The notes beneath the pieces were generated by a model, which did no database searches, was not told the origin of the DNA, and saw only the letters and a list, made by a program, of their open reading frames with translations. A stretch of 64,000 nt of DNA, from assembly GCA_018873245.2 (NCBI GenBank), contig JAEMBT020000003.1, positions 10,819,843 to 10,883,842 of the forward strand, read 5' to 3'. The position numbers were made by a program, and so were the translations under genes. Below, one piece after another: positions 11,090 to 23,636 of the stretch. Positions within the stretch are counted from its first letter, which is position 1. Each line of letters starts with the position of its first letter. The DNA is from Archegozetes longisetosus. Taxonomy: Eukaryota; Arthropoda; Arachnida; Sarcoptiformes; Trhypochthoniidae.

Positions 11090-14000
11090 GTGATTGCTAA
11101 ATTTTCTTAAAGATTCTAAAACTTAGTTTTTATTTAAATTATTCTGAAGAACATTCGTCGAGTTTATTAGACATTTAAGTATGTGTCAATAAATAATTGT
11201 TTAAATAAGGTAATCGTTAATACTAAGTTCCAGTTGGTATATTTTTTAAAGGAATTAAGAACTTAAAGTTGAGATAATGAAAATGGCATTGAATGCAAAT
11301 ATAAAATATTAAGTCTTGGACTGAGCATGTCAAGCTCTTAATTTTCTGATTGTTTTCAAAGATATTGATATATTAAATGTTGTAAAATAAAATAAAAAAC
11401 ATACTTTTAAACAAAAGAGATAAATTCATAATAAATAAAACATGTTCTTTTTTTTATAAAAATTATACCTTATTCCCTCTATGCATCATAAAAATATTCA
11501 CAAAAGGTATACCTTGGTCCCCCTTTGCACTTTTTGGTTTCGTTTTAACTCAGATGAAAGGTGGCATCTGTATCGACAACATATGAGCTTCTGAATTTCT
11601 AGTGAACTTCTAACTCTTCGTGTACTTTCTGCTTCTGCATTTTATTGAATGGTATTATTGTGATTGCGCAAAATAGATCTGAATTTTTCATGACTGCTTT
11701 ACAAACTGTACCAAGATTGTCCCAAGAGATGATTCTTATTTTTATATTCGTATCTTTTAATCGAGAATAAGGAAAATGGGTTCTCTAGGCAGTGACCTAA
11801 TTTACATACCGCTTGAGATGTTTTTCGAAAATGTTTCGCGAATAGTTCGTCAAATGATTAGAGGTGAGTTGCTTTTGGTTCATTTGTCACTTGACTACAT
11901 TTACCCTAAATGTAATATGAATTGCAGCGGCAAAATAGTATAAATGACGTGATGCGGTATCAATAAGCCTATTTGAATAAATAAGCTTTTAGGAATGAAT
12001 TGACTTCTATTGTCAATATACTTTTTCAACTGTCCAAAGTCATTACAACCAACATATTTCCATCACTCGATAACATAATACTCTGGTATTCACCACAACT
12101 AATCCATTAAGATGATTATTCTAAATTGTTTTATGAGTTTTGTTATAAATTATTTGTTTTAGTGAACTGTAATTTCACTCCTAACCAACACCGAGCTGAC
12201 CAAATTGGTTTGAACTCTTAACTGAAGAAACACCCATTTGTTAAAGCTATTGAGTGTCTAGAACCACATACAATCACTTTAATTTTTCTTTATTAAATGC
12301 TTTCATATGGTATGGTATATGCAAATGTTCGTAATTCTCATTTTCAATCTGTCCAATGCCTTTATAACCGCAGGCACAGACACTACCATTAATTGTTAAA
12401 ACAAGAGATATTCAGCGTCACAACAAATATCAACTATATGTTCATCACATGAATATTTAAGTTCTGGTTTATAAAGTCAACAATCACTTATTCTATTCCC
12501 TATTACTCAACACTAGATGTAATTTCAACTATGAACTTTTCATCGTTATTGCGTGTAATCTCATGCTCTCGCCTAAAATGCCACGAAATAATTGATGACG
12601 TTCTTAAAATCAATTATTTGTTTATTATAAAACGCTTCAACAATTCAAATCTTATGCCCAAAACTTAAGTCTTCTCAACGTAACAGTCAAAAGTATCATT
12701 TGTTACAACGGGTACACTATGCAGAATTTTAAAATATACCTCTCAACAAAAAGAATCCGAAAAAAGTAATTGTAAAGTTTTTAGTGAAATTGTTTAGTCT
12801 GAACTTAGATAGTACTGCAATTGATAAAGAGTTATATACCCGCTTATAATTAGGACTTTCTTATGGATCAAAAAACCATTTTTATTACCTCTATGAATAA
12901 ATGAGTCAATATATTTGTCTTTTCAAAAGATTGTTCTTCTGTGGACAAGAAAGTTCAAACTAAAGAGTGTTTAGTTTTCTTACCAATTGCAATATATTTT
13001 AAATTCAGACTAAATTGCTAAATATCTAGCTCTATTTAAGTCCTCTTATTCTTTGAAAGCTTTCATTGAAGACTACTGTTTGAATAATGGATTTGAGCAT
13101 AGATTTTATATTAAATAATTTTAGCGTAGCCTTACAGCTCAATCGTTATTAATGCTGTGACCACAGCTTGTGCATCAATTTTAATATTCCTAACGTTTGC
13201 ACTAAATTGGAACAAATTTCGGCTAAAACTAAAGTTATTTTTAGTGCTGATTCAACTTATTCGCTTTTCACCATTGACAACAGTAAAAAATATTTAACTA
13301 GTACTTAGCAAGTAACATTTAACCGACTGTTTCAGTAGAAGTTTCAAGTGACTATAATGTCTCCTTTGAATATTTGCTAAATTAATAAAATAAGTCTAAC
13401 GTAAGAATTGATTGACTCGTAAAAAATTGTCATGTAAACATTTACGTTTATTTCTCAACCGTAAACATATTTTGTCAGCATCCTGAAAATTAATCATTAT
13501 TTGTTTTAATTTTCAGCATATTCGCTGAATTCTCGTGTAGACAGACTTTAGTTATTTTCATTTCAGCATTAATGAAGTGTATTAAAAAGCAGTTTGAAGT
13601 AAGCGGATGTATATAATTATGTAATTTTTATAGATTTTCTTGTATATCGAGACATTCCATCTTGAACTCAACTAGGAGGTGACATTTTTCTGTCGCGCAA
13701 AACTTAGTGTTTAATTAAATGCTTGGACTCATAAAAGGCGACCTCCGCATATACTTGATTCTAATTTAACCCGAGAAGTTTCGATTCGAACATTTTCTGT
13801 TTTAACCCAATGATCGTTTCACAGAAATTGGCAAAAATAAACATTCATTTCGATCCAATACTACAATATGAGTAAGCTTTTCATTGACTGATTATGAGTG
13901 TAAGAACATCTATCGAAATTTTATCACACGTTTATTCGTATTTTAAAAGTATAATTATTGAATATTTTTGATTAAAATGTGTGAAATAAAATGAATTAAA

Positions 14001-14886
14001 ACATAAAGAAACCATGAGCAACCTATTTATATAACTTTCTCCATTTAGGTAATTTGCAACGTAATTGCATTTGACAAGAGCTTCAATCTTTACTCTTCCT
14101 TTATAACATTAGATCAAACTAAACTTGGGTCAACCAGGGTTAGACTCATGAAAACCAAATGAAATTAACGAATTAAACACACCTCATAAAACGATTGAAG
14201 GATGATAGAAACAAATTATAGAATTAGAATGTCAAAGATATCTCAAACAGAGATCACTTATTTTCTATAGATGGAGTTCGGATTAAGTGAATAGGTATAA
14301 TATCTCAGAATCTAAGACATTTCTATTTAGGAATAGTGCTTTATGCCCTTTTATCTTTTAAACTAATATATCGAGTGTAATTTTATTTGATATTACACAT
14401 CAATCCGATCAAACTAATAAATAAAGTTTGAAATCAGTTGAAAAAGGATTGTTCCCCAATAATTGTTAGTATTAATTAAAACACGTTTAGTATAAAAGTG
14501 ATGTTTCGATATAAGAGACCGTTTTTGTTTATAAAACTTATTCATCAACCAATTATTGTTTTGATCAAAAAAATAACTTGAGACTCTATTAAGAGTTTCA
14601 GACAATATGATTAAAAGAGTTAAACCTTGTTTAGAAAATAGTGGACAACAATCTCAACATATATTATAACGTATTGAATTGTTATGTTGAACACTAATTG
14701 TATTACATTCAATTTGATTATTAAAATTTTGTCTGTATGAAATTTTGAATAGATGAATAATTTACTTGACACCTGATTAAAATATTCTAACATAAAAAGT
14801 TTTAACTTGTCTATCTCAGTTTAGAAGATAAAGGACATGCAGTACTAGTATAATTGAAGAGTGTTGCGAGAGCTAAATTTGTTTAA
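11090..14886. other. Intergenic, nothing firm
   Basis: About 3.8 kb of AT-rich DNA with no gene recognised. The only pattern noted is the motif TATACCTTRKTCCCYCT, seen at 11464 and 11508; a similar one occurs near 35283. Its meaning is unknown. Confidence 0.35.
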
Positions 14887-16010
14887 TAAGTGTCGCTTCA
14901 ATTATCATACTTAATGATTGCATTATGTACTGCATTTCGAGCTTCCAAACCGCTTGCCATCACAGAAGAAGCAAGGATATAACAATAGCGGTATTTGTTC
15001 ATTTATTTCTAGAAGCTTAATACTTGCCCGACGTGGTCAATTGTCGGGCAATTAACAAATCTAGTTATTAAGAACGGCAAAATCAACAATGACTGCATCA
15101 TGGAGTAGCACTAATTTACAACTTTCCTTATCTTTAAAATATAGTCCTCGCATCACATTTAAATTTACTGATACTAAAGAAATAAATTGACAAAATGCCA
15201 CCATTGTTATATTCTTGCTTTCCCTGTGATGATAAGTGGTTAAACTTCGAAGTTTCGAAATATAAAGTTTTGAAAACCCTGTTTTGATGCCATAATCATA
15301 CGATGAAACCCATTTTGTTTTTATAGGAATATTGCTTTTAAATGCTTATTAAGAAACCGATGGATTGATAACAAAAATTGTAATATTGATGTAATTGTAT
15401 TCATTAAAATAGCTGGCATATTTATTATCAACTGAGCTCAATCTTGCTTTACACTCTTCAGTTATGCATTTATAATAGTTTTCATTGTTGTAGACCTAAC
15501 TTTATAAAACGTCCAATTTTTGTGAACTGCAGATATAAAACTGAAATATTATTTCTTTAATTAAATAAACTAAATCATTTATAATTTATTCCGGAAAACG
15601 TTGGAAAATAGAAAATCATTTACAGAAGGATGCCTATTAATGAATGAAAAACTTATATTTTGTTATCATTAAGCTCTCAGTCTGCTAATCACTTAATCTA
15701 TTTGGATTTCTCTGCAGATTAATAATAGTGAAAACAAGTTTTTTCCTAGAAATTAAACTTATCTATTAAATTAAGGTACAATTTTAATCTGTTTGATGTT
15801 TGAAAATATTTCGCTCCAAAATTGAGTTTAAGTTTAGAAAATTGGAATCATTTTTCTAGTGCAAAGTTTAGAAACTGGGTTTCCGAAACTTTATTTTTCG
15901 AACTTTTGTTTCAAAACTTCGAAGTGATCCCATGATGATAAATGATTTGGAAGCTTGAAATGCAATACATAGTATAATACTTAAATATGATGATTGTAAC
16001 GAATCTTATT
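14887..16010. mobile_element. 1.1 kb non-autonomous element with long, complex inverted ends
   Basis: The left end (14887-15000) pairs inverted with two blocks. Its GAGCTTCCAAAC / ATGATTGCATTATGTACTGCATTTC part matches the complement of 15945-16010. Its GCCATCACAGAAGAAGCAAGGATATAAC part matches the complement of 15198-15235. Blocks at 15236-15260 and 15895-15935 are also related (AACTTCGAAG-type). There is no ORF. A second copy in the opposite orientation runs from about 63400 to the window's right edge, covering the part equivalent to 15240-15910, so this is a dispersed family. Confidence 0.6.
15024..15051. repeat. Perfect 9-bp stem hairpin, TTGCCCGAC / GTCGGGCAA
   Basis: The arms TTGCCCGAC and GTCGGGCAA enclose a 10-base loop. 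The stem is GC-rich in AT-rich surroundings. It lies between the left terminal block and the first right-hand inverted block of the 14887-16010 element, so it is probably part of that element's fold. Confidence 0.5.
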
Positions 16011-17108
16011 AAACAAATATAGATCTTGCAACACTATTCAATTATGCTAATAAATAGCTTTGTTAGGACAAAAGTCAATATTTGTTTTTGGTCTCACAGT
16101 TCGTACATACTGAAATTTGTAAGTAGTTAAGAAAACTTTTCATCAATAAAGATTGACTTTAATTGAAATAATTGTAGGTCGTTAATGTTTACAACCTCGT
16201 TTACTTAGTACAAATTTCTCTTAGAACTTGAAGTAGAAAGCTAAACAGCTTAAAGAAAGGCTGTGGTATATTATCAATTAGTTGTTGGTTAATTTGTAAC
16301 AAAAAGTATAGATTTCTGGAAAATTTCAATTAGGACATAAACGACTTTCTCGAACTATATGCAGTCCTGAAGAGTCTTTCACTCATCACTTCTCGAACAT
16401 CTGTCAAGTATTAGTTATAAAAATATCTGTGAAACTTTAATACATAAAAACTTTGCACCTTATAAATAAGTTTATGTTTTGTGGAAGTGTTGTTTTGAAA
16501 CTTTGTCGAACAATAAGCAGAGACTAAGCCGAACAAATCCCTGCAGTATTATGATATAGCAATTTATCGTGATTAGAGAAATGATTAGATTGATTTCGAA
16601 AAAAATATAACATCCTTTGTGTTCTGGATGCCTAGAATTTCAATCAAAGCTATTTTTATATTATTTCGCAATAACTCATTATTTTATTTCCAGTAAGTTC
16701 TGAAAGTAAGGTTGTAGTTTAGCTTTTGTACACTGATTGCGAGAATTTCATATTTTGTATTTTCTTCATTCTTCACTTAATGTTGGTTAGGTCTAAACCT
16801 ATGTTACATTTATTATCCTATAAATTCCTAAAATCAAATATTTATAATAAATGACTGAATTTTAAAGATAACAGTTTTGCAAGAAAACAATTAAATAGTG
16901 CAAAACAATTTAGATTATTACATTTTCAATTATAATTTAAGCAATCAAATCTATTTTTAGTTTGGAATTCATATATCTTTGAATATTGATTTAGGAACAA
17001 TTTTATGAATATAGATAGAGAGCTTCTATTTAAAATATTGTAATAAGAAATTATTTAAACTTTTGACACAGAAAGGATTGTTCTTTTCACGATTGTTGGC
17101 TGGCTTTG
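16011..17108. other. Intergenic, nothing recognised
   Basis: AT-rich DNA with no coding or repeat structure recognised. Confidence 0.35.
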
Positions 17109-17115
17109 AAAATAC

Positions 17116-17185
17116 AGTACTGCAATTAATTGTCAATCATTAGCTCTTAGTAGCACTTTCTTTCAAACATTATAAATACTCGTTA
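17116..17185 (+). repeat. Single end of the MITE family seen whole at 47497-47883
   Basis: TA-CAGTACTGCAATTAATTG followed by TAGCACTTTCTTTCAAACATTATAA matches the terminal 60-70 bases of the 47497-47883 element with several mismatches. I could not find the opposite end, so this is a solo or truncated copy. Confidence 0.45.
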
Positions 17186-18107
17186 TTCAGGCAATAAGTG
17201 AAGACAAAACTTTATATATTTATTTGCATATATCTTTGACGCATTGTTAAATGGTAATATATTTAATAAATTAATTATAATTTGATAAATTCATGAATAA
17301 AATAAATATTTATGTATACATTAATATTTACATTCATAAAAACTAGTATTTGTCAATTTGGAACTATAGTGTCGTATCTGGAAATAAATAAAGAACTGAG
17401 TCTTGAACTCCAATAAAATATACAAAGATTATAAACTTATTATTTAATAAGAGAAATAATTTAAAATAAACTTTAATTATAAAGGATTTTTGACTTTTTT
17501 AGAACTTAAAAATGTGCAAACTCTTGCTAAATAAAAGTCTGAAGAAATTTTTCTGATAAATGATTTTTAAAATTTAAATCTTTAGGACTTTGATTCACAT
17601 AAATTCGCATGCAAAAAATATTTTCAAATTTTAAGGGATATTTTTAATCCTAGTGATAGGATACTTTCAATACTTATACTAAGCTATAACTCAATTATCA
17701 ATATAAGTGTTCAATGAATTCTATTGCTCATTAAATTGAGTATTAATAATAAATAAATGTACTTTAAATTTATGTGAATAAAGATTTGTTAGAAAATCGA
17801 ATAAATAATTGAAATATTTTTATATTTGAGTGAAATTTTAATAAAAGCGTGAAAATTTCGTGCTTAAAGTTGCTCATTATTTTAATTTCTATTTCACGGA
17901 ATTAATTTCAGTTAGTACAAAATTTGCTTAAAATCGTGAAAAATGTAAGTTTTCAAAAGAGTTTTAATCTCGAAAAACACACGATCTCATTGATTTCTTT
18001 GAAAAAATAGTGATTTCTCTCATAAAGCCCTTATAACGAAAGATGCGACTATTTAGCCCTAAAATATTCTTTTAATTTCAATGCTAAATAATCGTATCTC
18101 AATTTAA

Positions 18108-18465
18108 GGGTCTATTTACACGATTCAATTTATGTAGAATTGAATACTTGAATTCTATTGTCATAATTTCAATTTCTATTTACACATAAATAATAATATT
18201 GAATTAAACAATAGATTTGATCCAATCAAATTATTTCAAAGATGTAAAAAAATGCGTAGTATGTTTTATGTTTTTAATTACAGTGCATACTGTGATTGGC
18301 TGATGAATTCAAGTTATTGACAAAAGTTAAACATCGTTTAACTTTTTTGATACCTGGAATTCAACAACAGTTGAGACAATTTATATATACACATTATTCA
18401 ATTCGCTTGAACTCAAGTCTTCAAGCCACTTCAATTCTACATAAGTTGAATCGTGTAAATAGACC
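18108..18465. mobile_element. 358-bp MITE flanked by TTAA
   Basis: The ends GGTCTATTTACACGATTCAA and its complement (ending at 18465) are nearly perfect inverted repeats, and the match continues as an imperfect repeat for about 40 bases (TATGTAGAATTGAA). TTAA flanks both sides (18104-18107 and 18466-18469), the target signature of piggyBac-like elements. No transposase is encoded. A longer, diverged relative is at 37691-38547. Confidence 0.65.
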
Positions 18466-18479
18466 TTAAGACACTTCGT

Positions 18480-19208
18480 GTCCTTTCCTTTGGAAAAAAG
18501 TTTATAAATCTATATCAATGAATTAAACCCTCATCTCGAATATGAACGAACGATGTAGCTAAAACTTGAAAAATTCATTCTTTTTATTAAAAGGTAGAAT
18601 TTTGATTGCATTTATCTCAAAATACATTTGCAGATACGAAAATATAGTTCCATAGCGACGGTATTAAGATAATTTTCGAATTGAATATATTTAATAAAAT
18701 TTGGTATCTGATAACGAATTGTTGGAAGTAGTTGAACCATTGAAAAATTAGATATAAAAAATAACCAACAAATTGGATTTGAATGCTGTTATGCTTCGAT
18801 AACTATCGAGTATATCTCGAAAAGCTCTGTCAAAATATTTTGAATATCCAGAAGTTTTTGAAAATAGAATAAATATCTATCTCGAATCGTTGATAATATG
18901 AACATTATGCCTCCAGCCTTTGGCGAAACTTATATTAAAACAAAAGCATTTTAATTTGTTATGACTATGAAAGTAAAACTCTTGATCTGTTATGACTATA
19001 GAAGTTTATATTTAGTCCATTTTAATTGTAAAAGTAAATTCTTAGTCTGAATTAACCACAAAAGGAAATTAGTTATTATGAGAATCTAATATCGGAATGC
19101 TTTAACATCCCTTTTAGGAATAAATTTTTAAAATTATAACTCGAAAATATTCTTAACATCCTTTTAATTAGTTAAAAAAGTATAAAATTAGAGAGTAATG
19201 GAGGAGAA
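18480..19208. other. Intergenic; contains one copy of the GTCGC-TGGAACTATA motif
   Basis: There is no gene. At about 18635-18660 the complement of TACCGTCGCTATGGAACTATA appears. This is the same motif as the inverted pair at 24514-24593 and the single motif at 17357. Confidence 0.35.
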
Positions 19209-19263
19209 AGTGAGTGAGTGAGTGAGTGAGTGAGTGAGTGAGTGAGTGAGTGAGTGAGTGAGT

Positions 19264-19317
<54 letters not shown>
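19209..19317. repeat. Compound microsatellite (GTGA)n-(GA)n
   Basis: About 60 bases of GAGT/GTGA tetranucleotide repeat pass directly into about 46 bases of GA dinucleotide repeat. It abuts the outer edge of the palindrome that holds the hAT element. The apparent Ser/Leu-Thr-His reading frame across it is a repeat artefact. Confidence 0.95.
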
Positions 19318-19321
<4 letters not shown>

Positions 19322-19480
19322 TGAGCTACACATAATCTATATTTCAAAATTGCTGGTCTAGAACGAGAATAAACCAAAGGATGACTTAGAAGAGAATGAC
19401 TTTTTACATAAATCAAGGAGCATCATGATCTTTCTCTACTGATATCAGTTTTGAATATCATTTAATACCTTTGGGTACCT

Positions 19481-22034
19481 TAGAGATAAAAATTGAGACT
19501 AAGACTAAGACTATACCTTAGTTTTTAGTCTGTAAGACTAAAGTATAGATTAGTCTGTAGTCTTAGTCCGCCTCAATCTTTTAGTCTTTAGTCTTAGCCT
19601 CAGACTAAAACCCTTAGTCTGCATTCAATATAAATTATATATACATATATGCATATTAATGAGTTTTATAAGAGTTTAATTATAAGCGCTTTGATCAAGT
19701 TCTTTATAATTAAATTTCCGTTCTAAAGATTTAAGTTTTTCTTAGACTTAATAAACCTTTTAAATTTTGAAAGCTCTCCAAAAGGCTACTCTTTGACTAA
19801 CGTTTAGATATGTATATATTTATTAGGTATTTTTTAAAAATTCACATTAGAAGGTATATAAGTAATTATCCACTTTTGATTGAGTTTAATGAAATTAAAA
19901 TACTACGATGAGATTCATATTAATCATTTAAAATCTTTAACCATGACTCTAAGAGCATTAATATTCTTATAGTTTTCTTATTTAAACGATTTCGTCTTTT
20001 TGTTATTAAATCTCCGGCCTTTGAAAATACTTCCTCACTCGGAACACTAGTGGCGGGAATTGCCAGTAAATCAAAGGCCATTTTTGAAAGGATCGGGAAC
20101 GATTCCCGATTTATTAGCCACCATTTTTCAGGCTCAATTTTGAAATCCTCTGTTGTTGATTCAAAAAATTTTTTGGTTTCATCTCGTGAAGAATTTAATT
20201 TTCTTTTCTTGTATAATGATTCTTTAAAGGTGACGGAATCTTCATTATCATTACCCGATTGTATTGGCATTTGCGACTTATAATTTTGTTCGTAAAAGTT
20301 GAAAAACTTTTCTTTAAACGAATTTGCATTATCATAATCCTCAAAAATTCAAACTTCAATCGCGGATCAACCATTGCAGAAAATATGGCCAGTTCACTTT
20401 TAATATTTTCTTCATAGATTAAAAGTTTCTCTTTAATTTCTTCGGCACACTTTTTTAGATTCAAATTATTGGACTTGAAATTATTTAAATGTGCAATAAG
20501 ATTATCATAAAGAGGTAATGTAATGCATAAGCTCGGATATTCTGATGCTGATATGAGTTTTGTTGCATCAGAGAAAGGTTTCAATAAATCTCTGAGATCT
20601 TCCAAAGTTTCCCATGAATTCTCAGGAAATTTCTTTTTCTTATAATCTTCATTTTGAATAAAGAGTAGAGAAAGAATTGTCTTTAATTTAAGCACTCTGT
20701 CTATCATTTCATATGTTGAATTCCATCGAGTAACTACATCGCCTTTAGGGGATAAATAATCAGCATCGATACTCTTTGCCTTTTCTTCCAATACTTGTAA
20801 TTGTTTTGGGGACGTATTAAAAAATCCGACCAATTCGCGCACTTTTTCGACCTCCTTCACGACTTTTATTCCCTTCTGTACTCCAAGATTCAGAATGTGA
20901 GCAAAGCATCGTTGATGGACTCAGCTTAAAAGGGAATTTTTTTTCCATTAGTTCATCTTGTAACTCTCTCATGCCCGAAATATTAGCACTTGCATTATCT
21001 GTAGTTATTGATATAATCCTTTCTGAGATTTCGAATTCAGAAATTCCTTCTTTAATTTTATCCTTAATATTAGTGCCACTATGGGGATATGGGATATAAC
21101 AAAAATCTAATAAAATGTGGCGCAATTTGAATTCTTTGTCGAAAAAATGAGCAGTTAAAGCTGCAAAAGGAGTACGTTTGTAATCTGAAGTCCAAATATC
21201 GGTTGTTATTGAAATTTTTGATTGAGCATTAATAATAAGCTCTTTGACTTTTGGCTTGAGTACTTCCAACTTACTAAAGCATCGACTCTGAATTGTAGGA
21301 CGAGAAGGTATAATAATACTTGGATTAAGACTTTTAAGAAGTGCCTGAAATTTGCGTTCATTCACAATAGCAAAGGGATGCTTTCCCTCAATAATGAATT
21401 CAATTAATAAATCTTCAAAACTTTTACTTCTTTCACTTTTTTTAAAAATTCAGTTAATTTTGAACTTTGAGCAGCTTTGTGAGTATTGGAATGATATTTT
21501 AATGCGAAACTGCTTGATTTTGCGCTTAATTTTTTAGAACAAAACTTACATTTAACAGTTTTTTCATCAAATTTATCAAAATAATTCCATTTTTTCCATT
21601 CTTGTGATGATTGAGTCGATTGACTGCTGCCTTCTCCAGTATCTTCTTCATCACTAATTTCTATTTCTGTTAACTCACTCATCTTAAATTATTAAAATAC
21701 ACTAATTTTATCAAAATTTAAATGAAAACAATCAAAAAATAAAGTGCGTTTAAAATATATTGCCTTTATAAACATTGCATTTCATCATTGAGATGCAATA
21801 TTTTGAAATACCAAACTATTTTGCTCTGTTGTATGCATGGGTCCAAACAACTTTTGTACAATGAAATGCTTATTCATATTGTTGGAATTTTATTATAGAG
21901 ACTAAGGACTAGTCGGACTAAACTAAGGTTTAGTCTTTAGTCTTAGTCTTCAGACTAATACTAAAGAAATGCTTAGTCTTAGCCTCAGACTAAGACTAAG
22001 ACTAAGACTAAACAGACTAAAATTTTCATCTCTA
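19481..22034 (-). mobile_element. hAT transposon, 2,554 bp, with perfect 8-bp target duplication
   Basis: The ends read TAGAGATAAAAATT (19481) and AATTTTCATCTCTA (to 22034), which are hAT-type terminal inverted repeats. The 8-bp target GGGTACCT is present on both sides (19473-19480 and 22035-22042). The other arm of the host palindrome carries the uninterrupted site (AGGTACCC near 22289), an internal empty-site control. Subterminal regions (19496-19620 and 21900-22020) are crowded with AGACTAAGACTA / TAGTCTTAGTCT repeats, which are likely transposase-binding sites. The single gene inside is on the minus strand and is broken. Confidence 0.95.
19920..21682 (-). pseudogene. hAT transposase with BED finger, three frameshifts
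   Basis: The domains follow the hAT order. A BED-type zinc finger comes first (CKFCSKKLS ... HSNTHK, 21590-21480). A catalytic core follows, with TTDIWTS (about 21200) and ITTDNASAN (about 21000) holding the first two acidic positions, then VVTRWNSTY (about 20720). The C-terminal dimerisation block is PATSVPSEEVFSKAGDLITKRRNRL (20055-19975). The reading frame changes near 21405, near 20935 and between about 20300 and 20200, and alternates between two frames, so each slip is compensated by the next. The stop is at 19920. The copy is not autonomous as it stands, but so few lesions suggest recent decay or assembly error. Confidence 0.92.
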
Positions 22035-22424
22035 GGGTACCTATATGAGATATTAGTTTTGTTGAACATTCGTTTTCAAAAGCTTTGTGAAAGCGGATTT
22101 TCATATAACGAAATAACTCTTAAACTTTAACAATTAACAATCTTAGTTAATAGAGAGCTGAGCTATACATAATCTATATATTAACTAAGATTGTTAATTG
22201 TTAAAGTTCAAGAGTTATTTCGTTATATGAAAATCCGCTTTCACAAAGCTTTTGAAAACGAATGTTCAAAAAAACTAATATCTCATACAGGTACCCAAAG
22301 GTATTAAATGATATTCAAAACTGATATCAGTAGAGAAAGATCATGATGCTCCTTGATTTATGTAAAAAGTCATTCTCTTCTAAGTCATCCTTTGGTTTAT
22401 TCTCGTTCTAGACCAGCAATTTTT

Positions 22425-23363
22425 AAATATTGAACGAATTTATCACATTTTTCAGTATTCAAATATAAAGAAAATTTAATGAATGTTTCTGTGACAAATT
22501 TTCAAAAATTTTTCATATCTGTTAAAAATGATTAAAGGATTTAGAATGTTTTAATATTATCTGCCTTAAGTAAAGTATCTGTTTTTTATCTTCTATAACA
22601 ATAAATTGATTCTTGTGAAATCATCGGCGCTTGAATTGTTATTTTTTGATTTCTTAAGAGAACAAAAAATTGGCCAAAACGCTAATTAAATTTTCCTAAT
22701 TAAAAATGAAATATAACAGAAAATATTTAAAATGCTTCATAAATGAATTTCGGGATAAGCATATTTTTAACTCTATCATACATTGTGCAGACTAGAAAAC
22801 TTAGGTTTCAACATGCTTTTACGACTTAAGGAAATTTAATATAAGATTTTATGGAAATCATATGATATTCCCTCAGAAGTAGGTGATTGCACGAAAAAGA
22901 TTGAAAACCTTGCTTAAAATATCTGCAGTGATTATATTCTAAATGTAATTGTGAACTGAGATTTGCTGTCTAATCGAACGCAATCTGAGGAATAAATCCT
23001 TTTTCGCAACCATTAATAATAGTAGAAAGTAAGTGTGTTCTATCTCACAACAAAATTTTATTTTAATTTTGGCAAAAACGAAAATGCTTACCTATTACAG
23101 CAATAATAGTACATGTACAGAAGCTCAATTAAAAGATTCATGAAATTGAGAACTTTCTAATCAATAAATAGGATAGCAGATAAGAGAGTATTTTGAAAGA
23201 GAAAATTATCATTAATATGAAACTGTAGGTTGATAAAGGAAAATTTGTTGACTAAAAACATTTCCAATACGGATAAATAATGGTATTAAACTAGATGACT
23301 AATTTTACATGTGAGGAATATTCAAGTTATTAGCTTTTATTTATATTCTAACTAATTCAATAA
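22425..23363. other. Intergenic, nothing recognised
   Basis: AT-rich DNA with no coding or repeat structure recognised. Confidence 0.35.
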
Positions 23364-23365
23364 TA

Positions 23366-23636
23366 TAGTGTGACACATTTGATTAGCACTACTTTGAATC
23401 AAAATTTAATTATGTTTTAATTATAATTATTAATTGAAATTAGTATGAAATTAAAGATAAAGAGTTGAATTTTTGCATGAAATGTCAAAAAAAATTTTTT
23501 ACATAACGTTGTCAATGTTAATGATGATTAAAGTTCGAGAGTTAGTTGTTCACAAAATGAAACCCTACTCTAATGGTGAGCGAGTGTTTAGTTTAAATTT
23601 TGATTCAAAGTAGTGCTAATCAAATGTGTCACACTA
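23366..23636. mobile_element. 271-bp MITE with TA duplication and about 45-bp terminal inverted repeats
   Basis: TAGTGTGACACATTTGATTA at 23366 and its exact complement ending at 23636 begin a terminal inverted repeat that continues through AGCACTACTTTGAATCAAAATTTAA with almost no mismatch. TA flanks both ends (23364-23365 and 23637-23638). There is no coding sequence. The near-identity of the ends points to a young Tc1/mariner-type non-autonomous element. Confidence 0.8.

Larger units (their letters stand above)
19346..22424. repeat. Large palindrome (arms about 245 bp, loop 26 nt) split by a hAT insertion
   Basis: The left arm is 19346-19480 plus 22043-22152, and the right arm is 22179-22424. 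The arms are almost perfect reverse complements once the hAT element (19481-22034) and one target copy are removed. The loop (22153-22178, GAGAGCTGAGCTATACATAA...) also has a copy just outside the left arm at 19318-19343 (AAAGCTGAGCTACACATAATC). That suggests duplication of a loop-arm unit in inverted orientation. No ORF belongs to the palindrome itself. Confidence 0.9.

Noticed and set aside
19168-19416. Frame with long Ser-Leu and Leu-Thr-His runs
   Set aside because: Translation of a (GA)n and (GTGA)n microsatellite.
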